From Allobosea sp. ASV33 (GTDB taxonomy: Bacteria; Pseudomonadota; Alphaproteobacteria; Rhizobiales; Beijerinckiaceae), in contig NZ_JAELTI010000033.1 in the NCBI RefSeq assembly GCF_016428755.1, positions 1 through 48,566 of the forward strand: 48,566 nt of DNA. Reading direction: 5' to 3'. Shown here piece after piece: positions 24,568 through 33,343 of the stretch; the stretch's first letter is position 1, and each line of letters starts with the position of its first letter. Made by a program: the position numbers and the translations under genes. The notes under the pieces are model-generated. The model was given only the letters and a program-made list of their open reading frames with translations, did no database searches and was not told where the DNA came from.

Positions 24568-25788
24568 TCAGGGCAGGACGCGCGACAAGGTCCCGCCGGG
24601 ATGGCGCCGTATCGCCCCCGTGAGTTCCAGCTCGACCAGAACATGACCGATCTCGCGCGCCTCGAGCCCGCTGGTTCGCACGAGATCATCGAGTGCGACC
24701 GGCGTGAGGCCAAGAAGATCGAGCACGAGGCGCCCCGGATCGACGGCTCCGGCCGGCCGCGACGACGATGCCGGCTCCAGCGCGAAGCCGTTCTCATGCT
24801 TGGCATAGCCGGGCGCCGGCAGGATCTCGGGCCAATCCAGCTCGTCCCACATCGCCTCGGTCGCCGGCTCGCCGATCGTCTCGCGCATGATGTGGGTGGG
24901 GAGAGGCAGATCGAGCTCGCCTTGCCGCAAGGGCTGCAGCGCCTCGATGACATGGGCCGATTCGGCGCAGAGCGTGGCGCCCTCCCGAATGAGATGATTG
25001 CCGCCCTCGGCCCGCGGATCGAGCGGCGAGCCCGGCACGGCGAAGACCAGGCGGCCCTGCTCGTTGGCGAAGCGCGCGGTGATGAGCGAACCCGAGCGGC
25101 GCGCCGCCTCGACCACGACGGTGCCGAGCGACAGGCCTGAGACCAGGCGGTTGCGTCTTGGGAAGTCGCGGGCGCGGGCGACCCAGCCGAGCGGCATCTC
25201 GCTGACGAGCGCGCCGCGCTCCAAAAGGCGGCGGGCGAGCGGGATGTTCTGGGGCGGATAGATCTCGTCGAGCCCGCCGGCGAGCACGGCGACGGTGCCG
25301 GTCTCCAGGCTCGCTTCGTGAGCGGCCGTGTCGATGCCGCGCGCCAAGCCCGAGACCACCGTGAAATCGGCCTCGCCGAGATCGCGCGCGAGCCGCGCGG
25401 TGAACTTCATGCCGGCAGCCGAGGCATTGCGCGACCCGACGAGCGCGACGCCCGGCCGCTGCAAGGTCTCGACGCGCCCGAGCACGGCCAGCAAGGGCGG
25501 CGCCGAATCGATCGCCTGCAGCGGAACGGGATAGCCGGCCTCGCCCAGCGCGATGAAACGGCCGCCGAGGCGCGACAACCCCTCGAACTCGCGCTCCGCC
25601 TCACCCGCCGGGCAGATGCGGATGCGCCGTCCGGCCTGTCTGGCGAGGTCCGGCAGCGCGTCCAGCGCCCCTGCCGCACCGCCGAAACGGTTCATCAGCG
25701 AACGGAAGCTGCGCGGGCCGATGCTTTCGCTGCGGATCAGCCGCAACCAATCGAGACGCTGGCGATCGGAGAGGACGATCCCAGCCAT
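24568..25788 (-). CDS. dprA: DNA-processing protein DprA
   Basis: A 406-residue protein that binds incoming single-stranded DNA and loads RecA during natural transformation. The start MAGIVLSDRQRLDWLRLIRS is used rather than a longer frame overlapping plsY. An N-terminal SAM-like domain (residues 10-80) is followed by the Rossmann core: VALVGSRNASAAG, VVSGLARGIDTAAHEASL, VLAGGLDEIYPPQN, RNRLVSGLSLGTVVVEA and FAVPGSPLDPRAEGGNHLI. The C-terminal winged helix (DLLGLTPVALDDLVRTSGLE) is present. Lies 7 bases after plsY in the pyrB-pyrC'-plsY-dprA run. Confidence 0.97.
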   Translation of the reverse strand: MAGIVLSDRQRLDWLRLIRSESIGPRSFRSLMNRFGGAAGALDALPDLARQAGRRIRICPAGEAEREFEGLSRLGGRFIALGEAGYPVPLQAIDSAPPLLAVLGRVETLQRPGVALVGSRNASAAGMKFTARLARDLGEADFTVVSGLARGIDTAAHEASLETGTVAVLAGGLDEIYPPQNIPLARRLLERGALVSEMPLGWVARARDFPRRNRLVSGLSLGTVVVEAARRSGSLITARFANEQGRLVFAVPGSPLDPRAEGGNHLIREGATLCAESAHVIEALQPLRQGELDLPLPTHIMRETIGEPATEAMWDELDWPEILPAPGYAKHENGFALEPASSSRPAGAVDPGRLVLDLLGLTPVALDDLVRTSGLEAREIGHVLVELELTGAIRRHPGGTLSRVLP

Positions 25789-25795
25789 GTCCCTG

Positions 25796-26419
25796 TCAGC
25801 CCTTCTGGCCGATCTTGCCTTCGCGCCCGGCCAGCAGCCGGGCAATGTTCTCCCGGTGCATGATCCAGAGCAGGACGGACAGGGCTGCCATCACGAGCGC
25901 GGCCTGCGGCATCCCGGCCCAGAACCAGAGCAGCAGCGGCGCGACCACGCTGGCGATCAGGGCCGAGAGCGAGGAATAGCGGAACAGATAGGCCAGCCCC
26001 AGCCAGATCACGGCGAAGGCGAGCGCGACCGAGGCCTTCACGCCGATCAGCACGCCGATATAGGTCGCGACCCCCTTGCCGCCCTTGAAGCCCAGCCAGA
26101 CCGGGAAGAGATGGCCCAGAAAAGCGCCGATGCCTGCCGCCAGCGCGGCTTGCGGCCCGCCGAGACAATACGCGCCGACGAGGACCGCGACGGTGCCTTT
26201 CAGCATGTCGCCGACCAGCGTCGCCGCTGCAAGCTTCTTGTTGCCGGTGCGCAGGACGTTGGTCGCGCCGATATTGCCTGAGCCGATGCTGCGCAGGTCC
26301 GGCCCGCCGGCGAGCTTGGTCAGGATGATGCCGAAGGGGATCGAGCCGAAGAGATAGCCGACGACAAGGGCAATCAGCGTGGCGGGGCCGGAGAGGCCCC
26401 AGTTCAGAACATCCGTCAT
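25796..26419 (-). CDS. plsY: Glycerol-3-phosphate acyltransferase PlsY
   Basis: A 207-residue inner-membrane enzyme that moves an acyl group from acyl-phosphate to glycerol-3-phosphate, the first step of phospholipid synthesis. Three family motifs are visible: [33 protein letters not shown] and [20 protein letters not shown]. About five to six membrane helices. The gene starts 33 bases after the pyrC' stop and runs straight into dprA, so it is probably part of the same transcript. Confidence 0.97.
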   Translation of the reverse strand: MTDVLNWGLSGPATLIALVVGYLFGSIPFGIILTKLAGGPDLRSIGSGNIGATNVLRTGNKKLAAATLVGDMLKGTVAVLVGAYCLGGPQAALAAGIGAFLGHLFPVWLGFKGGKGVATYIGVLIGVKASVALAFAVIWLGLAYLFRYSSLSALIASVVAPLLLWFWAGMPQAALVMAALSVLLWIMHRENIARLLAGREGKIGQKG

Positions 26420-26452
26420 GCCGCCCCTTTTCCCCCGCGGTTCGCGGACAGC

Positions 26453-27769
26453 CTAGCCCGGCTCGGCTTCGTAGACTACCCGGCCGCCGACGAAGGTTGT
26501 GGCGACGATGCCTTCCAGCCGCGCCTCGTCGAAGGGCGAGTTCTTGGCGCGCGACTTGAGCTTGCGCTTGTCGACGACGAAGGGCGCCTCGGGATCGAAC
26601 AGCACGAGATCGGCCGGCGCGCCGACGGCAAGCCTGCCGGCGGACAAGCCGATCAGCGCGGCCGGCCGCGCCGAGAGCGCGGCGAGCAGTCGCGGCAGAT
26701 CGATCTGCCCGGCCTGGACCATGCGCTGGGCCGCCGAGAGCATCGTCTCGATGCCGAGCGCGCCATCGGCGCATTCGGAGAAGGGCTGGCGCTTGGTCTC
26801 GACGTCCTGCGGATCGTGATCGGAAACGACGACGTCGATCACGCCCTCGGCCAGGGCCGCGACCATGGCGAGGCGGTCGTCTTCATGACGCAGCGGCGGC
26901 GTGACCTTGCAGAAGGTGCGGTACTCGCCGACATCGTTCTCGTTGAGGGTCAGGTTGTTGATCGAGACGCCGCAGGTGACGCGCACGCCGTCCTGCTTGG
27001 CGCGGCGCACGATCTCGACCGATTCGGCGCAGGAGATCATCGCGGCATGATACCGGGCGCCGGTTGCGCGGGCGAGGCGGATGTCGCGCTCCAGCATCAC
27101 CGTCTCGGCTTCGATCGGAATGCCCGGCAGGCCCTTGCGGCTGGCGAATTCGCCATCATTCATCACACCGGAGCCGCGCAGGTCTGGGTCCTCGACATGG
27201 TTCATGATCAGGGCGTCGAAATTGCGCGCATAGATCATGGCGCGGCGCATGACCTGCGGATTGCGCAGGCCCTTGGCGCCATCGCAGAAGGAGACCGCGC
27301 CTGCTTCCAGCAGCAGGCCGAACTCCGTGATCTCCTTGCCCTCCAGCCCCTTGGTCAGGGCGGCGCAGGAGAGGACGTTGACGACGGCCTTGTCGCGGGC
27401 GCGGCGCTTGACGAAATCGATGATCGCGGGGTCGTCGATCACCGGGTTGGTATCCGGGCGGCAGACGACCGTGGTGACGCCGCCGGCAGCGGCAGCCTGA
27501 GAGCCGGTGCCGAGCGTCTCGCGGAATTCGGCGCCGGGCTCGCCGAGGAAGGCGCGGAGATCGACGAGGCCCGGAGTCAGAACCTGCCCCTTCGCATCGA
27601 TACGGCGCACGCCCTCGCCGGTGGCGGGAACGCCCTGCCATTCGACCGAGGCGATCGCGCCGTTGCGGATGAGAACGGAGCCTGTGCCCTCGCGCCCGGT
27701 GGCCGAGTCGATCAGGCGCGCGTTGACGATTGCCAAGTCTCTCGACGTCATGTCCTGCGTGTCAGCCAT
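26453..27769 (-). CDS. Dihydroorotase-like protein PyrC' lacking key metal ligands
   Basis: A 438-residue class-I dihydroorotase homologue directly downstream of pyrB. The fold is intact, but the metal-binding HxH motif is replaced: where active enzymes have DxHVHxREPG this protein has DLRAFLGEPG (His to Arg72, His to Phe74, and the substrate-binding Arg to Gly76). The later CH-V-S histidine is Met244 (YHAAMIS), and the last DHAPH histidine is Gln321 (SDHDPQ). Only His191 and His241 remain. By analogy with the inactive PyrC' of Pseudomonas, it is probably a non-catalytic subunit that stabilises aspartate carbamoyltransferase. A true dihydroorotase should exist elsewhere. Confidence 0.88.
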   Translation of the reverse strand: MADTQDMTSRDLAIVNARLIDSATGREGTGSVLIRNGAIASVEWQGVPATGEGVRRIDAKGQVLTPGLVDLRAFLGEPGAEFRETLGTGSQAAAAGGVTTVVCRPDTNPVIDDPAIIDFVKRRARDKAVVNVLSCAALTKGLEGKEITEFGLLLEAGAVSFCDGAKGLRNPQVMRRAMIYARNFDALIMNHVEDPDLRGSGVMNDGEFASRKGLPGIPIEAETVMLERDIRLARATGARYHAAMISCAESVEIVRRAKQDGVRVTCGVSINNLTLNENDVGEYRTFCKVTPPLRHEDDRLAMVAALAEGVIDVVVSDHDPQDVETKRQPFSECADGALGIETMLSAAQRMVQAGQIDLPRLLAALSARPAALIGLSAGRLAVGAPADLVLFDPEAPFVVDKRKLKSRAKNSPFDEARLEGIVATTFVGGRVVYEAEPG

Positions 27770-27786
27770 GTTCGGTCTCTTTACGC

Positions 27787-28731
27787 TCAGACATTCGGCA
27801 GGTGCTGGGCGAGCGCGTCGAGCACCGCCATGCGGACGGCGACGCCCATCTCGACCTGCTCGCGGATCAGCGACTGGGCACCGTCGGCGACGGCCGAGGA
27901 AATCTCGACGCCGCGATTCATCGGGCCCGGATGCATCACCAGCGCATCGGCTTGAGCGCGCGCCAACTTCTCCTGATCGAGCCCGTAATAGCGGAAATAC
28001 TCCTTCGCCGAGGGCACGAAGGCGCCGTTCATGCGCTCGAGCTGGAGGCGCAGCATCATGACGATGTCGGCGCCCTCGAGACCCTTGTTCATGTCGGTGA
28101 AGATCTCGACGCCCATGCGCTCGATGCCGGGCGGCAGCAGCGTCGTCGGGGCGATCAGGCGGACCTGGGCGCCCAACGCGTTGAGCAGGATGATGTTGGA
28201 GCGGGCGACGCGCGAATGCAGGATGTCGCCGCAGATCGCCACCGTCAGGCCCTGGATGCGGCCCTTGTTGCGGCGGATCGTCAGCGCGTCGAGCAGGGCT
28301 TGCGTCGGATGCTCATGGGCGCCGTCGCCGGCATTGATCACCGAGCAGCCGACCTTGCGGGCGAGCAGGTTGACCGCGCCGGCCGCATGGTGGCGCACGA
28401 CGATGATGTCCGGGCGCATCGCGCTCAGCGTCGCCGCGGTATCGATCAGCGTCTCGCCCTTCTTCACCGAAGAGGAGGCGACGGACATGTTCATCACGTC
28501 GGCGCCCAGGCGCTTGCCGGCAAGCTCGAAGGAGGCCTGCGTGCGGGTCGAGGGCTCAAAGAACAGGTTGATCTGGGTGCGGCCGCGCAGCGTCGCCGTC
28601 TTCTTCTCGACCTGCCGGGAGAGGGAGACGTAGTTCTCCGCCCTGTCCAATAGCGCTTCGATGTCCAGATGGGACAACCCCTCGATCCCGAGGAGATGGC
28701 GGTGCGGATAGAGCGGTGCTGGCGATGTCAT
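27787..28731 (-). CDS. pyrB: Aspartate carbamoyltransferase catalytic subunit
   Basis: A 314-residue enzyme that joins carbamoyl phosphate and aspartate in pyrimidine synthesis. The carbamoyl-phosphate site is [29 protein letters not shown] and [15 protein letters not shown] are also intact. The C-terminus has the aspartate-binding [15 protein letters not shown]. No regulatory pyrI gene is adjacent; instead pyrC' follows after 17 bases, the arrangement seen where ATCase forms a dodecamer with an inactive dihydroorotase. First gene of the leftward pyrB-pyrC'-plsY-dprA run. Confidence 0.98.
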   Translation of the reverse strand: MTSPAPLYPHRHLLGIEGLSHLDIEALLDRAENYVSLSRQVEKKTATLRGRTQINLFFEPSTRTQASFELAGKRLGADVMNMSVASSSVKKGETLIDTAATLSAMRPDIIVVRHHAAGAVNLLARKVGCSVINAGDGAHEHPTQALLDALTIRRNKGRIQGLTVAICGDILHSRVARSNIILLNALGAQVRLIAPTTLLPPGIERMGVEIFTDMNKGLEGADIVMMLRLQLERMNGAFVPSAKEYFRYYGLDQEKLARAQADALVMHPGPMNRGVEISSAVADGAQSLIREQVEMGVAVRMAVLDALAQHLPNV

Positions 28732-28794
28732 TTGAAGCAGGCTGTTTAGGCGCGAGTCGTTGGCGGCGCAAGCGACTCCCGACTGGGAGGGCGC

Positions 28795-30009
28795 ATGTCC
28801 TGTGGGTGTTGCCTTGCGGGTCTTGGAGCTTTCAGGAAAACGACGCTACCTATCGGATTTTCCGCCGTGCGTGAGGATGCCGCCTTGTCCAGCCCGACCG
28901 ATGCCTTCGTCCCCGCCGCCAACGGCGCCCTCTGGCAGACGATCGCGCCCGCCGAGGCCGGCTTCGACCCGGAGAGGCTGAAGGAAGCGGTCGATTTCGC
29001 CCGCGAACAGGAAAGCCCCTGGCCACGCAGCCTCTATTATCCGGACGGCAGCTATGTCGGAAATCGCGAGTGGAACGAGAGCGGGCCCTGGACCGAGATC
29101 GTCGGCCCGGTGCGCGAGCGCGGCGGTCCGGCCGGGCTGATCCTGAAGGGCGGCCGCATCGTCGCCGAATGGGGCGACACCGCCCGCACCGACATGACCT
29201 TCTCGATCGCCAAGAGCTATCTCGCGGTGCTCGCCGGCATCGCCTTCGACGACGGGCTGATCAAGGATGTGGACGAGGCGGTCGGCGCGACGGTCGCCGG
29301 CCCGGTCTTCGCCGGCGCGCATAACGGCCGGATCACCTGGCGCCACCTGCTGCAGCAGTCGAGCGAATGGCAGGGCGAGATCTTCGGCAAGTCCGACCAG
29401 GTCGACCATAACCGCCAGATCGGCCCCGGCGCCGATAATAGCCGCAAGGGTCAGCGCCGCGAGCTCAGGACGCCCGGCTCCTTCTACGAATATAACGACG
29501 TGCGCGTGAACGTACTGTCCTACGCGCTGCTGGAGCGCTTCCGCCGGCCGCTGCCGGAGGTTCTGCGCGAGCGGGTGATGGACCCGATCGGCGCCTCGCC
29601 GGATTGGCGCTGGGAGGGCTACAGCACCTCCTTCACCGAGATCGACGGGCGCTCGATCCAATCGGTGCCGGGCGGCGGCCATTGGGGCGGCGGGCTGTTC
29701 ATCGGCGCGCGGGACCATGCCCGCTTCGGCCTGCTGATCGGCCGGCAGGGCGACTGGGGCGGCCGGCAGATCCTGTCGCGCGACTGGGTCAGGCGCATGC
29801 GGACGCCCTCGCCGACGCTGACGAATTACGGCTATCTCTGGTGGCTGGCGGCGCGCCCCGGCGTGCCGGCCTCGTCCTTCTCGGCGCTCGGCGCCGGCAG
29901 CAATGTGATCTGGGTCGATCCGGAGCAGGATGTCGTCGCGGTGCTGCGCTGGATCAACGGCGCCCAGACCGACGCCTTCATCGACCGGCTCGTGGCGGCG
30001 CGAGGCTGA
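28795..30009 (+). CDS. Serine hydrolase of the beta-lactamase / DD-peptidase fold (class C type)
   Basis: A 404-residue protein with the SxxK active site Ser137-Ile-Ala-Lys140 ([11 protein letters not shown]), a second motif YND at 233-235 ([13 protein letters not shown]) and a third-motif region [10 protein letters not shown]. The ATG at 28795 is preceded by GGGAGG; a GTG at 28867 is an alternative. The N-terminal residues lack a clear signal peptide, so a cytosolic esterase or amide hydrolase is as likely as a penicillin-binding enzyme. It is not expected to be a resistance enzyme. Read divergently from pyrB with a 63-base gap. Confidence 0.88.
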   Translation: MSCGCCLAGLGAFRKTTLPIGFSAVREDAALSSPTDAFVPAANGALWQTIAPAEAGFDPERLKEAVDFAREQESPWPRSLYYPDGSYVGNREWNESGPWTEIVGPVRERGGPAGLILKGGRIVAEWGDTARTDMTFSIAKSYLAVLAGIAFDDGLIKDVDEAVGATVAGPVFAGAHNGRITWRHLLQQSSEWQGEIFGKSDQVDHNRQIGPGADNSRKGQRRELRTPGSFYEYNDVRVNVLSYALLERFRRPLPEVLRERVMDPIGASPDWRWEGYSTSFTEIDGRSIQSVPGGGHWGGGLFIGARDHARFGLLIGRQGDWGGRQILSRDWVRRMRTPSPTLTNYGYLWWLAARPGVPASSFSALGAGSNVIWVDPEQDVVAVLRWINGAQTDAFIDRLVAARG

Positions 30010-30226
30010 GGCCCCCGCCTTGCAAAGCCTGCGACCGCCCCCATGTCTCACCGCTGCATCAGCGAGCCGGCGATCGTCGTCACCACCCATTCGGGGTTTG
30101 ACACAGGCAGCGCGCTGAACCACTTTCGCGCGCAAATCCGAACCGCAGCGGTCTTGCGGGTCGCGGGACCGTCCGTCAGGGCTGGTTCCGCGCTCTGATC
30201 AAGGCTGTCATCGAGACACGAAAATC

Positions 30227-32896
30227 ATGAAGCTCCTCGTCGTCGAGTCGCCGGCCAAGGCCAAGACGATCAACAAATATCTGGGCTCCGACTACGAGGT
30301 CATCGCCTCGTTCGGGCATATCCGCGACCTGCCGGCCAAGGACGGCTCGGTGGAGCCCGACAACGACTTCCTGATGAAGTGGGAGATCGAGGGCCGCGGC
30401 GCCAAGCAGGTCGCCGAGATCGCACGCGCCGTGAAGGGCGCCGAGAAGCTGATCCTCGCGACCGACCCGGATCGCGAGGGCGAAGCGATCTCCTGGCATG
30501 TGCTGGAGGCGCTGAATCAAAAGAAGGTGCTGAAGGGCATCCCGGTCGAGCGCGTCACCTTCAACGCCGTCACCAAGGACGCGGTGCAGAAGGCGCTGGC
30601 CAATCCGCGTGCGATCGACCAGGCGCTGGTCGATGCCTATCTGGCGCGCCGGGCACTCGATTATCTCGTCGGTTTTACGCTCTCGCCGGTGCTGTGGCGC
30701 AAGCTCCCCGGCGCCCGCTCGGCCGGCCGCGTGCAGTCCGTTGCTTTGCGCCTCGTCTGCGACCGCGAGCGCGAGATCGAGGCCTTCCGGGCCCGTGAGT
30801 ACTGGTCGCTGGTCGCGACGCTCGCGACCGCATCCGGCCAGACCTTCGAGGCCCGCCTCGTCGGCGCCGACGGCAAGAAGATCACCCGGCTCGATATCGG
30901 CAACGAGGAAGAGGCGAAGGCCTTCAAGGCGGCGCTGGAAACCGCCCTCTTCACCGTCAGCGAGGTCGAGGCCAAGCCGGTCAAGCGCCACCCGCAGCCG
31001 CCCTTCCAGACCTCGACGCTGCAGCAAGAGGCCTCGCGCAAGCTCGGCCTCGCCCCGGCGCGGACGATGCAGCTTGCCCAGCGTCTCTATGAAGGCGTCG
31101 ATATCGGCGGCGAGACCGTCGGCCTGATCACCTATATGCGTACCGACGGCGTCGACATGGACGGCTCGGCCATCGCGGCGGCACGCCGCGTCATCGGCAA
31201 GGAATTCGGCGATAAATACGTGCCGAACGCGCCGCGCAAATACACGGTCAAGGCCAAGAACGCGCAGGAGGCCCACGAGGCCATCCGCCCGACCGATCTC
31301 GGCCGCCTGCCGGCCATGGTCGCGCGCCAGCTCGAGCCTGAGCAGGCCAAGCTCTACGAACTGATCTGGAAGCGCACCATCGCCAGCCAGATGGAATCGG
31401 CCGAGATGGAACGCACCACGGTCGATATCGCCGCCAAGGTCGGCGCCCGGAACCTGGAGCTGCGCGCTTCCGGCCAGGTCGTGCTCTTCGACGGCTTCCT
31501 GACGCTCTACCAGGAAAGCCGCGACGATGAGGAGGACGAGGACTCCAAGAAACTGCCGGCGATGAAGGCCGGCGACGCGCTGGAGAAGCGCGCCATCGCC
31601 GCCGACCAGCATTTCACCGAGCCGCCGCCGCGCTTCTCGGAAGCGAGCCTCGTCAAGCGCATGGAAGAGCTCGGCATCGGCCGGCCCTCGACCTATGCCG
31701 CGACACTCTCGACCCTGCGCGACCGCGAATATGTCCGCATCGAGAAGAAGCGCCTCGTGCCCGAGGATAAGGGCATGCTGGTCACGGCGTTCCTGGAGAG
31801 CTTCTTCAAGCGCTATGTCGAGTTCGACTTCACGGCCAATCTCGAAGAGAATCTCGACCGCGTCTCGAATGCCGAGATCGACTGGAAGGCGCTGCTGCGC
31901 GCCTTCTGGGACGAGTTCCAGGCCTCGATCGGCGAGACCAAGGACCTGCGCGTCGGCGACGTGCTGGAAGCGCTCAACGGCATTCTCGGCGACTATATCT
32001 TCCCGAAGAAGGCCGACGGCTCCGATCCGCGGGTGTGCCCGACCTGCGGCAACGGCCAGCTTTCGCTGAAGCTCGGCAAGTTCGGCGCCTTCGTCGGCTG
32101 CTCGAACTATCCGGAATGCCGCTATACCCGCCCCCTCTCCGTCCCCGCTGCCGATGGCGAGGCTAGCGCCGAGGGCGGCCAGGGCGCGCCGGGCGTTCGT
32201 ATCCTCGGCACCGATCCGGTGACCAATCTTGAGGTAACGCTTCGCGACGGCCGCTTCGGCCCCTATATCCAGCTCGGCGAGGGCGAGAAGCCCAAGCGCT
32301 CCAGCCTGCCCAAGGGCATGAGCCCGGCCGGCGTGACGCTGGAGAAGGCGCTGGCCCTGCTCTCCCTGCCGCGCGAGGTCGCCCGGCATCCCGAGAGCGG
32401 CGAGCCGATCCTCGTCGGCATCGGGCGCTTCGGGCCTTACGTTCAGCACGGCAAGGTCTATGCCAATATCGACAAGGATGACGATGTGCTCGAACTCGGC
32501 GCCAACCGCGCCATCGACCTGATCGTCGCCAAGGAGAGCGGCGGCGGGCGTGGCGGCCGGGCTGCGGCGACGCCGGGCCGGGCGCTCGGCGACCATCCCG
32601 CTGGCGGCGCTCTGGAGGTCAAGGCCGGCAAATACGGTCCCTATGTCGCCTGGGGCAAGATCTTCGCGACCCTGCCCAAGACCATGACGGCCGAGAGCAT
32701 CACGCTGGAACAGGCGATCGAGCTGGCGAATGCCAAGGCCGAGGCGAAGGGCGGCAAGGGCAAGCCGAAGGCCGCGGCTGGTGCAGCCAAGGCCAAGGCG
32801 CCGGCGAAGAAGACTGCTGCGAAGAAGGCCCCGGCCAAGAAGGCTGATGAGGCGGCACCAGCCGCGAAGAAGGCGCCGAAGGCCGCGCGCGGCTGA
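30227..32896 (+). CDS. topA: DNA topoisomerase I
   Basis: An 889-residue type IA topoisomerase that relaxes negative supercoils. The TOPRIM domain starts at residue 1 (MKLLVVESPAKAKTINKYLG) with ATDPDREGEAISWHVLEAL. The nucleophile is Tyr303 in GLITYMRTDGVDM. HEAIRPTDLGRLP and SLVKRMEELGIGRPSTYAAT are typical. One four-cysteine zinc module (VCPTCGNGQ...VGCSNYPECRYT) is followed by repeated C-terminal TOPRIM_C units (GRFGPYIQLGEGEKPKR, GRFGPYVQHGKVYANI, GKYGPYVAWGKI). The protein ends in a Lys/Ala-rich tail of about 55 residues that likely binds DNA non-specifically, as in many actinobacteria and alphaproteobacteria. Confidence 0.98.
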   Translation: MKLLVVESPAKAKTINKYLGSDYEVIASFGHIRDLPAKDGSVEPDNDFLMKWEIEGRGAKQVAEIARAVKGAEKLILATDPDREGEAISWHVLEALNQKKVLKGIPVERVTFNAVTKDAVQKALANPRAIDQALVDAYLARRALDYLVGFTLSPVLWRKLPGARSAGRVQSVALRLVCDREREIEAFRAREYWSLVATLATASGQTFEARLVGADGKKITRLDIGNEEEAKAFKAALETALFTVSEVEAKPVKRHPQPPFQTSTLQQEASRKLGLAPARTMQLAQRLYEGVDIGGETVGLITYMRTDGVDMDGSAIAAARRVIGKEFGDKYVPNAPRKYTVKAKNAQEAHEAIRPTDLGRLPAMVARQLEPEQAKLYELIWKRTIASQMESAEMERTTVDIAAKVGARNLELRASGQVVLFDGFLTLYQESRDDEEDEDSKKLPAMKAGDALEKRAIAADQHFTEPPPRFSEASLVKRMEELGIGRPSTYAATLSTLRDREYVRIEKKRLVPEDKGMLVTAFLESFFKRYVEFDFTANLEENLDRVSNAEIDWKALLRAFWDEFQASIGETKDLRVGDVLEALNGILGDYIFPKKADGSDPRVCPTCGNGQLSLKLGKFGAFVGCSNYPECRYTRPLSVPAADGEASAEGGQGAPGVRILGTDPVTNLEVTLRDGRFGPYIQLGEGEKPKRSSLPKGMSPAGVTLEKALALLSLPREVARHPESGEPILVGIGRFGPYVQHGKVYANIDKDDDVLELGANRAIDLIVAKESGGGRGGRAAATPGRALGDHPAGGALEVKAGKYGPYVAWGKIFATLPKTMTAESITLEQAIELANAKAEAKGGKGKPKAAAGAAKAKAPAKKTAAKKAPAKKADEAAPAAKKAPKAARG

Positions 32897-32925
32897 CGGC
32901 GCCGCGGCTTCACGGAGCGGCCTGA

Positions 32926-33174
32926 ATGCGGCTTGCGAGCTGGCTTCTGATCGGAGGCGGAGCAGTGCTCTGCCTCGTCGCATTCGCGGGCTGGGTCGGG
33001 CTCAACCTGTTTGCCTGCGGCCTGGCTTCCGGCGGTTGCAGCCTCTCCCGGTTCCGCTTTCGGTGGGAGGATACCGAAGCCCTGATGGTCTTCGTCCCGC
33101 CCTTCGTGCTGGGCTGCGTTCTGGCTGCGACGGGGATCGCGCTGCGGATGTACCATCGTTTCAAGCAGCGCTAG
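32926..33174 (+). CDS. Small two-helix membrane protein (82 aa)
   Basis: Starts 29 bases after topA, with GGAG in its leader, so it may be cotranscribed. First helix LASWLLIGGGAVLCLVAFAG, a periplasmic loop containing two cysteines (NLFACGLASGGCSLSRFRFR), and a second helix (ALMVFVPPFVLGCVLAATGI) with a basic end (LRMYHRFKQR). No known family recognised. The next element is the largest palindromic repeat of the window. Confidence 0.65.
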   Translation: MRLASWLLIGGGAVLCLVAFAGWVGLNLFACGLASGGCSLSRFRFRWEDTEALMVFVPPFVLGCVLAATGIALRMYHRFKQR

Positions 33175-33176
33175 AG

Positions 33177-33322
33177 CGCGCTGGTTTCATGCAGAACCCG
33201 CCGTCATTCCGGGCTTGACCCGGAATCCATCGAAGGGCGCCGAGCTCTATGATGGATTCCGGATCGGCGCCGCTATCGCGGCTGGTCCGGAATGACGGCC
33301 CGTTTCCGTGGAAACCAGCGCG
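33177..33322. repeat. Dispersed palindromic repeat, copy 7 (largest, triple-nested)
   Basis: Three nested inverted repeats. Outermost: CGCGCTGGTTTC (33177-33188) with GAAACCAGCGCG (33311-33322). Middle, the family core: GCCGTCATTCCGG (33200-33212) with CCGGAATGACGGC (33287-33299). Inner: CCGGAATCCATC (33220-33231) with GATGGATTCCGG (33251-33262). The outermost pair is not seen in the other copies. It lies in the convergent gap between two genes. Confidence 0.9.
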
Positions 33323-33343
33323 AGCCAGTGCGCCGCCCCGCGC

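Noticed and set aside
28795..30009. Beta-lactamase resistance gene
   Set aside because: The SxxK fold is shared by many esterases and peptidases, there is no clear signal peptide, and the second motif is YND rather than the YxN of class C beta-lactamases.
30098..30126. A perfect TTGACA ahead of topA as a promoter
   Set aside because: The matching -10 at the right spacing (CACTTT) is poor. A promoter must lie in this region, but this site alone is not enough to annotate.
30176..32983. A 935-codon open frame antisense to topA
   Set aside because: It is an exact shadow of topA in GC-rich DNA, rich in Arg/Ala/Gly/Leu with no family pattern. topA has all catalytic motifs.
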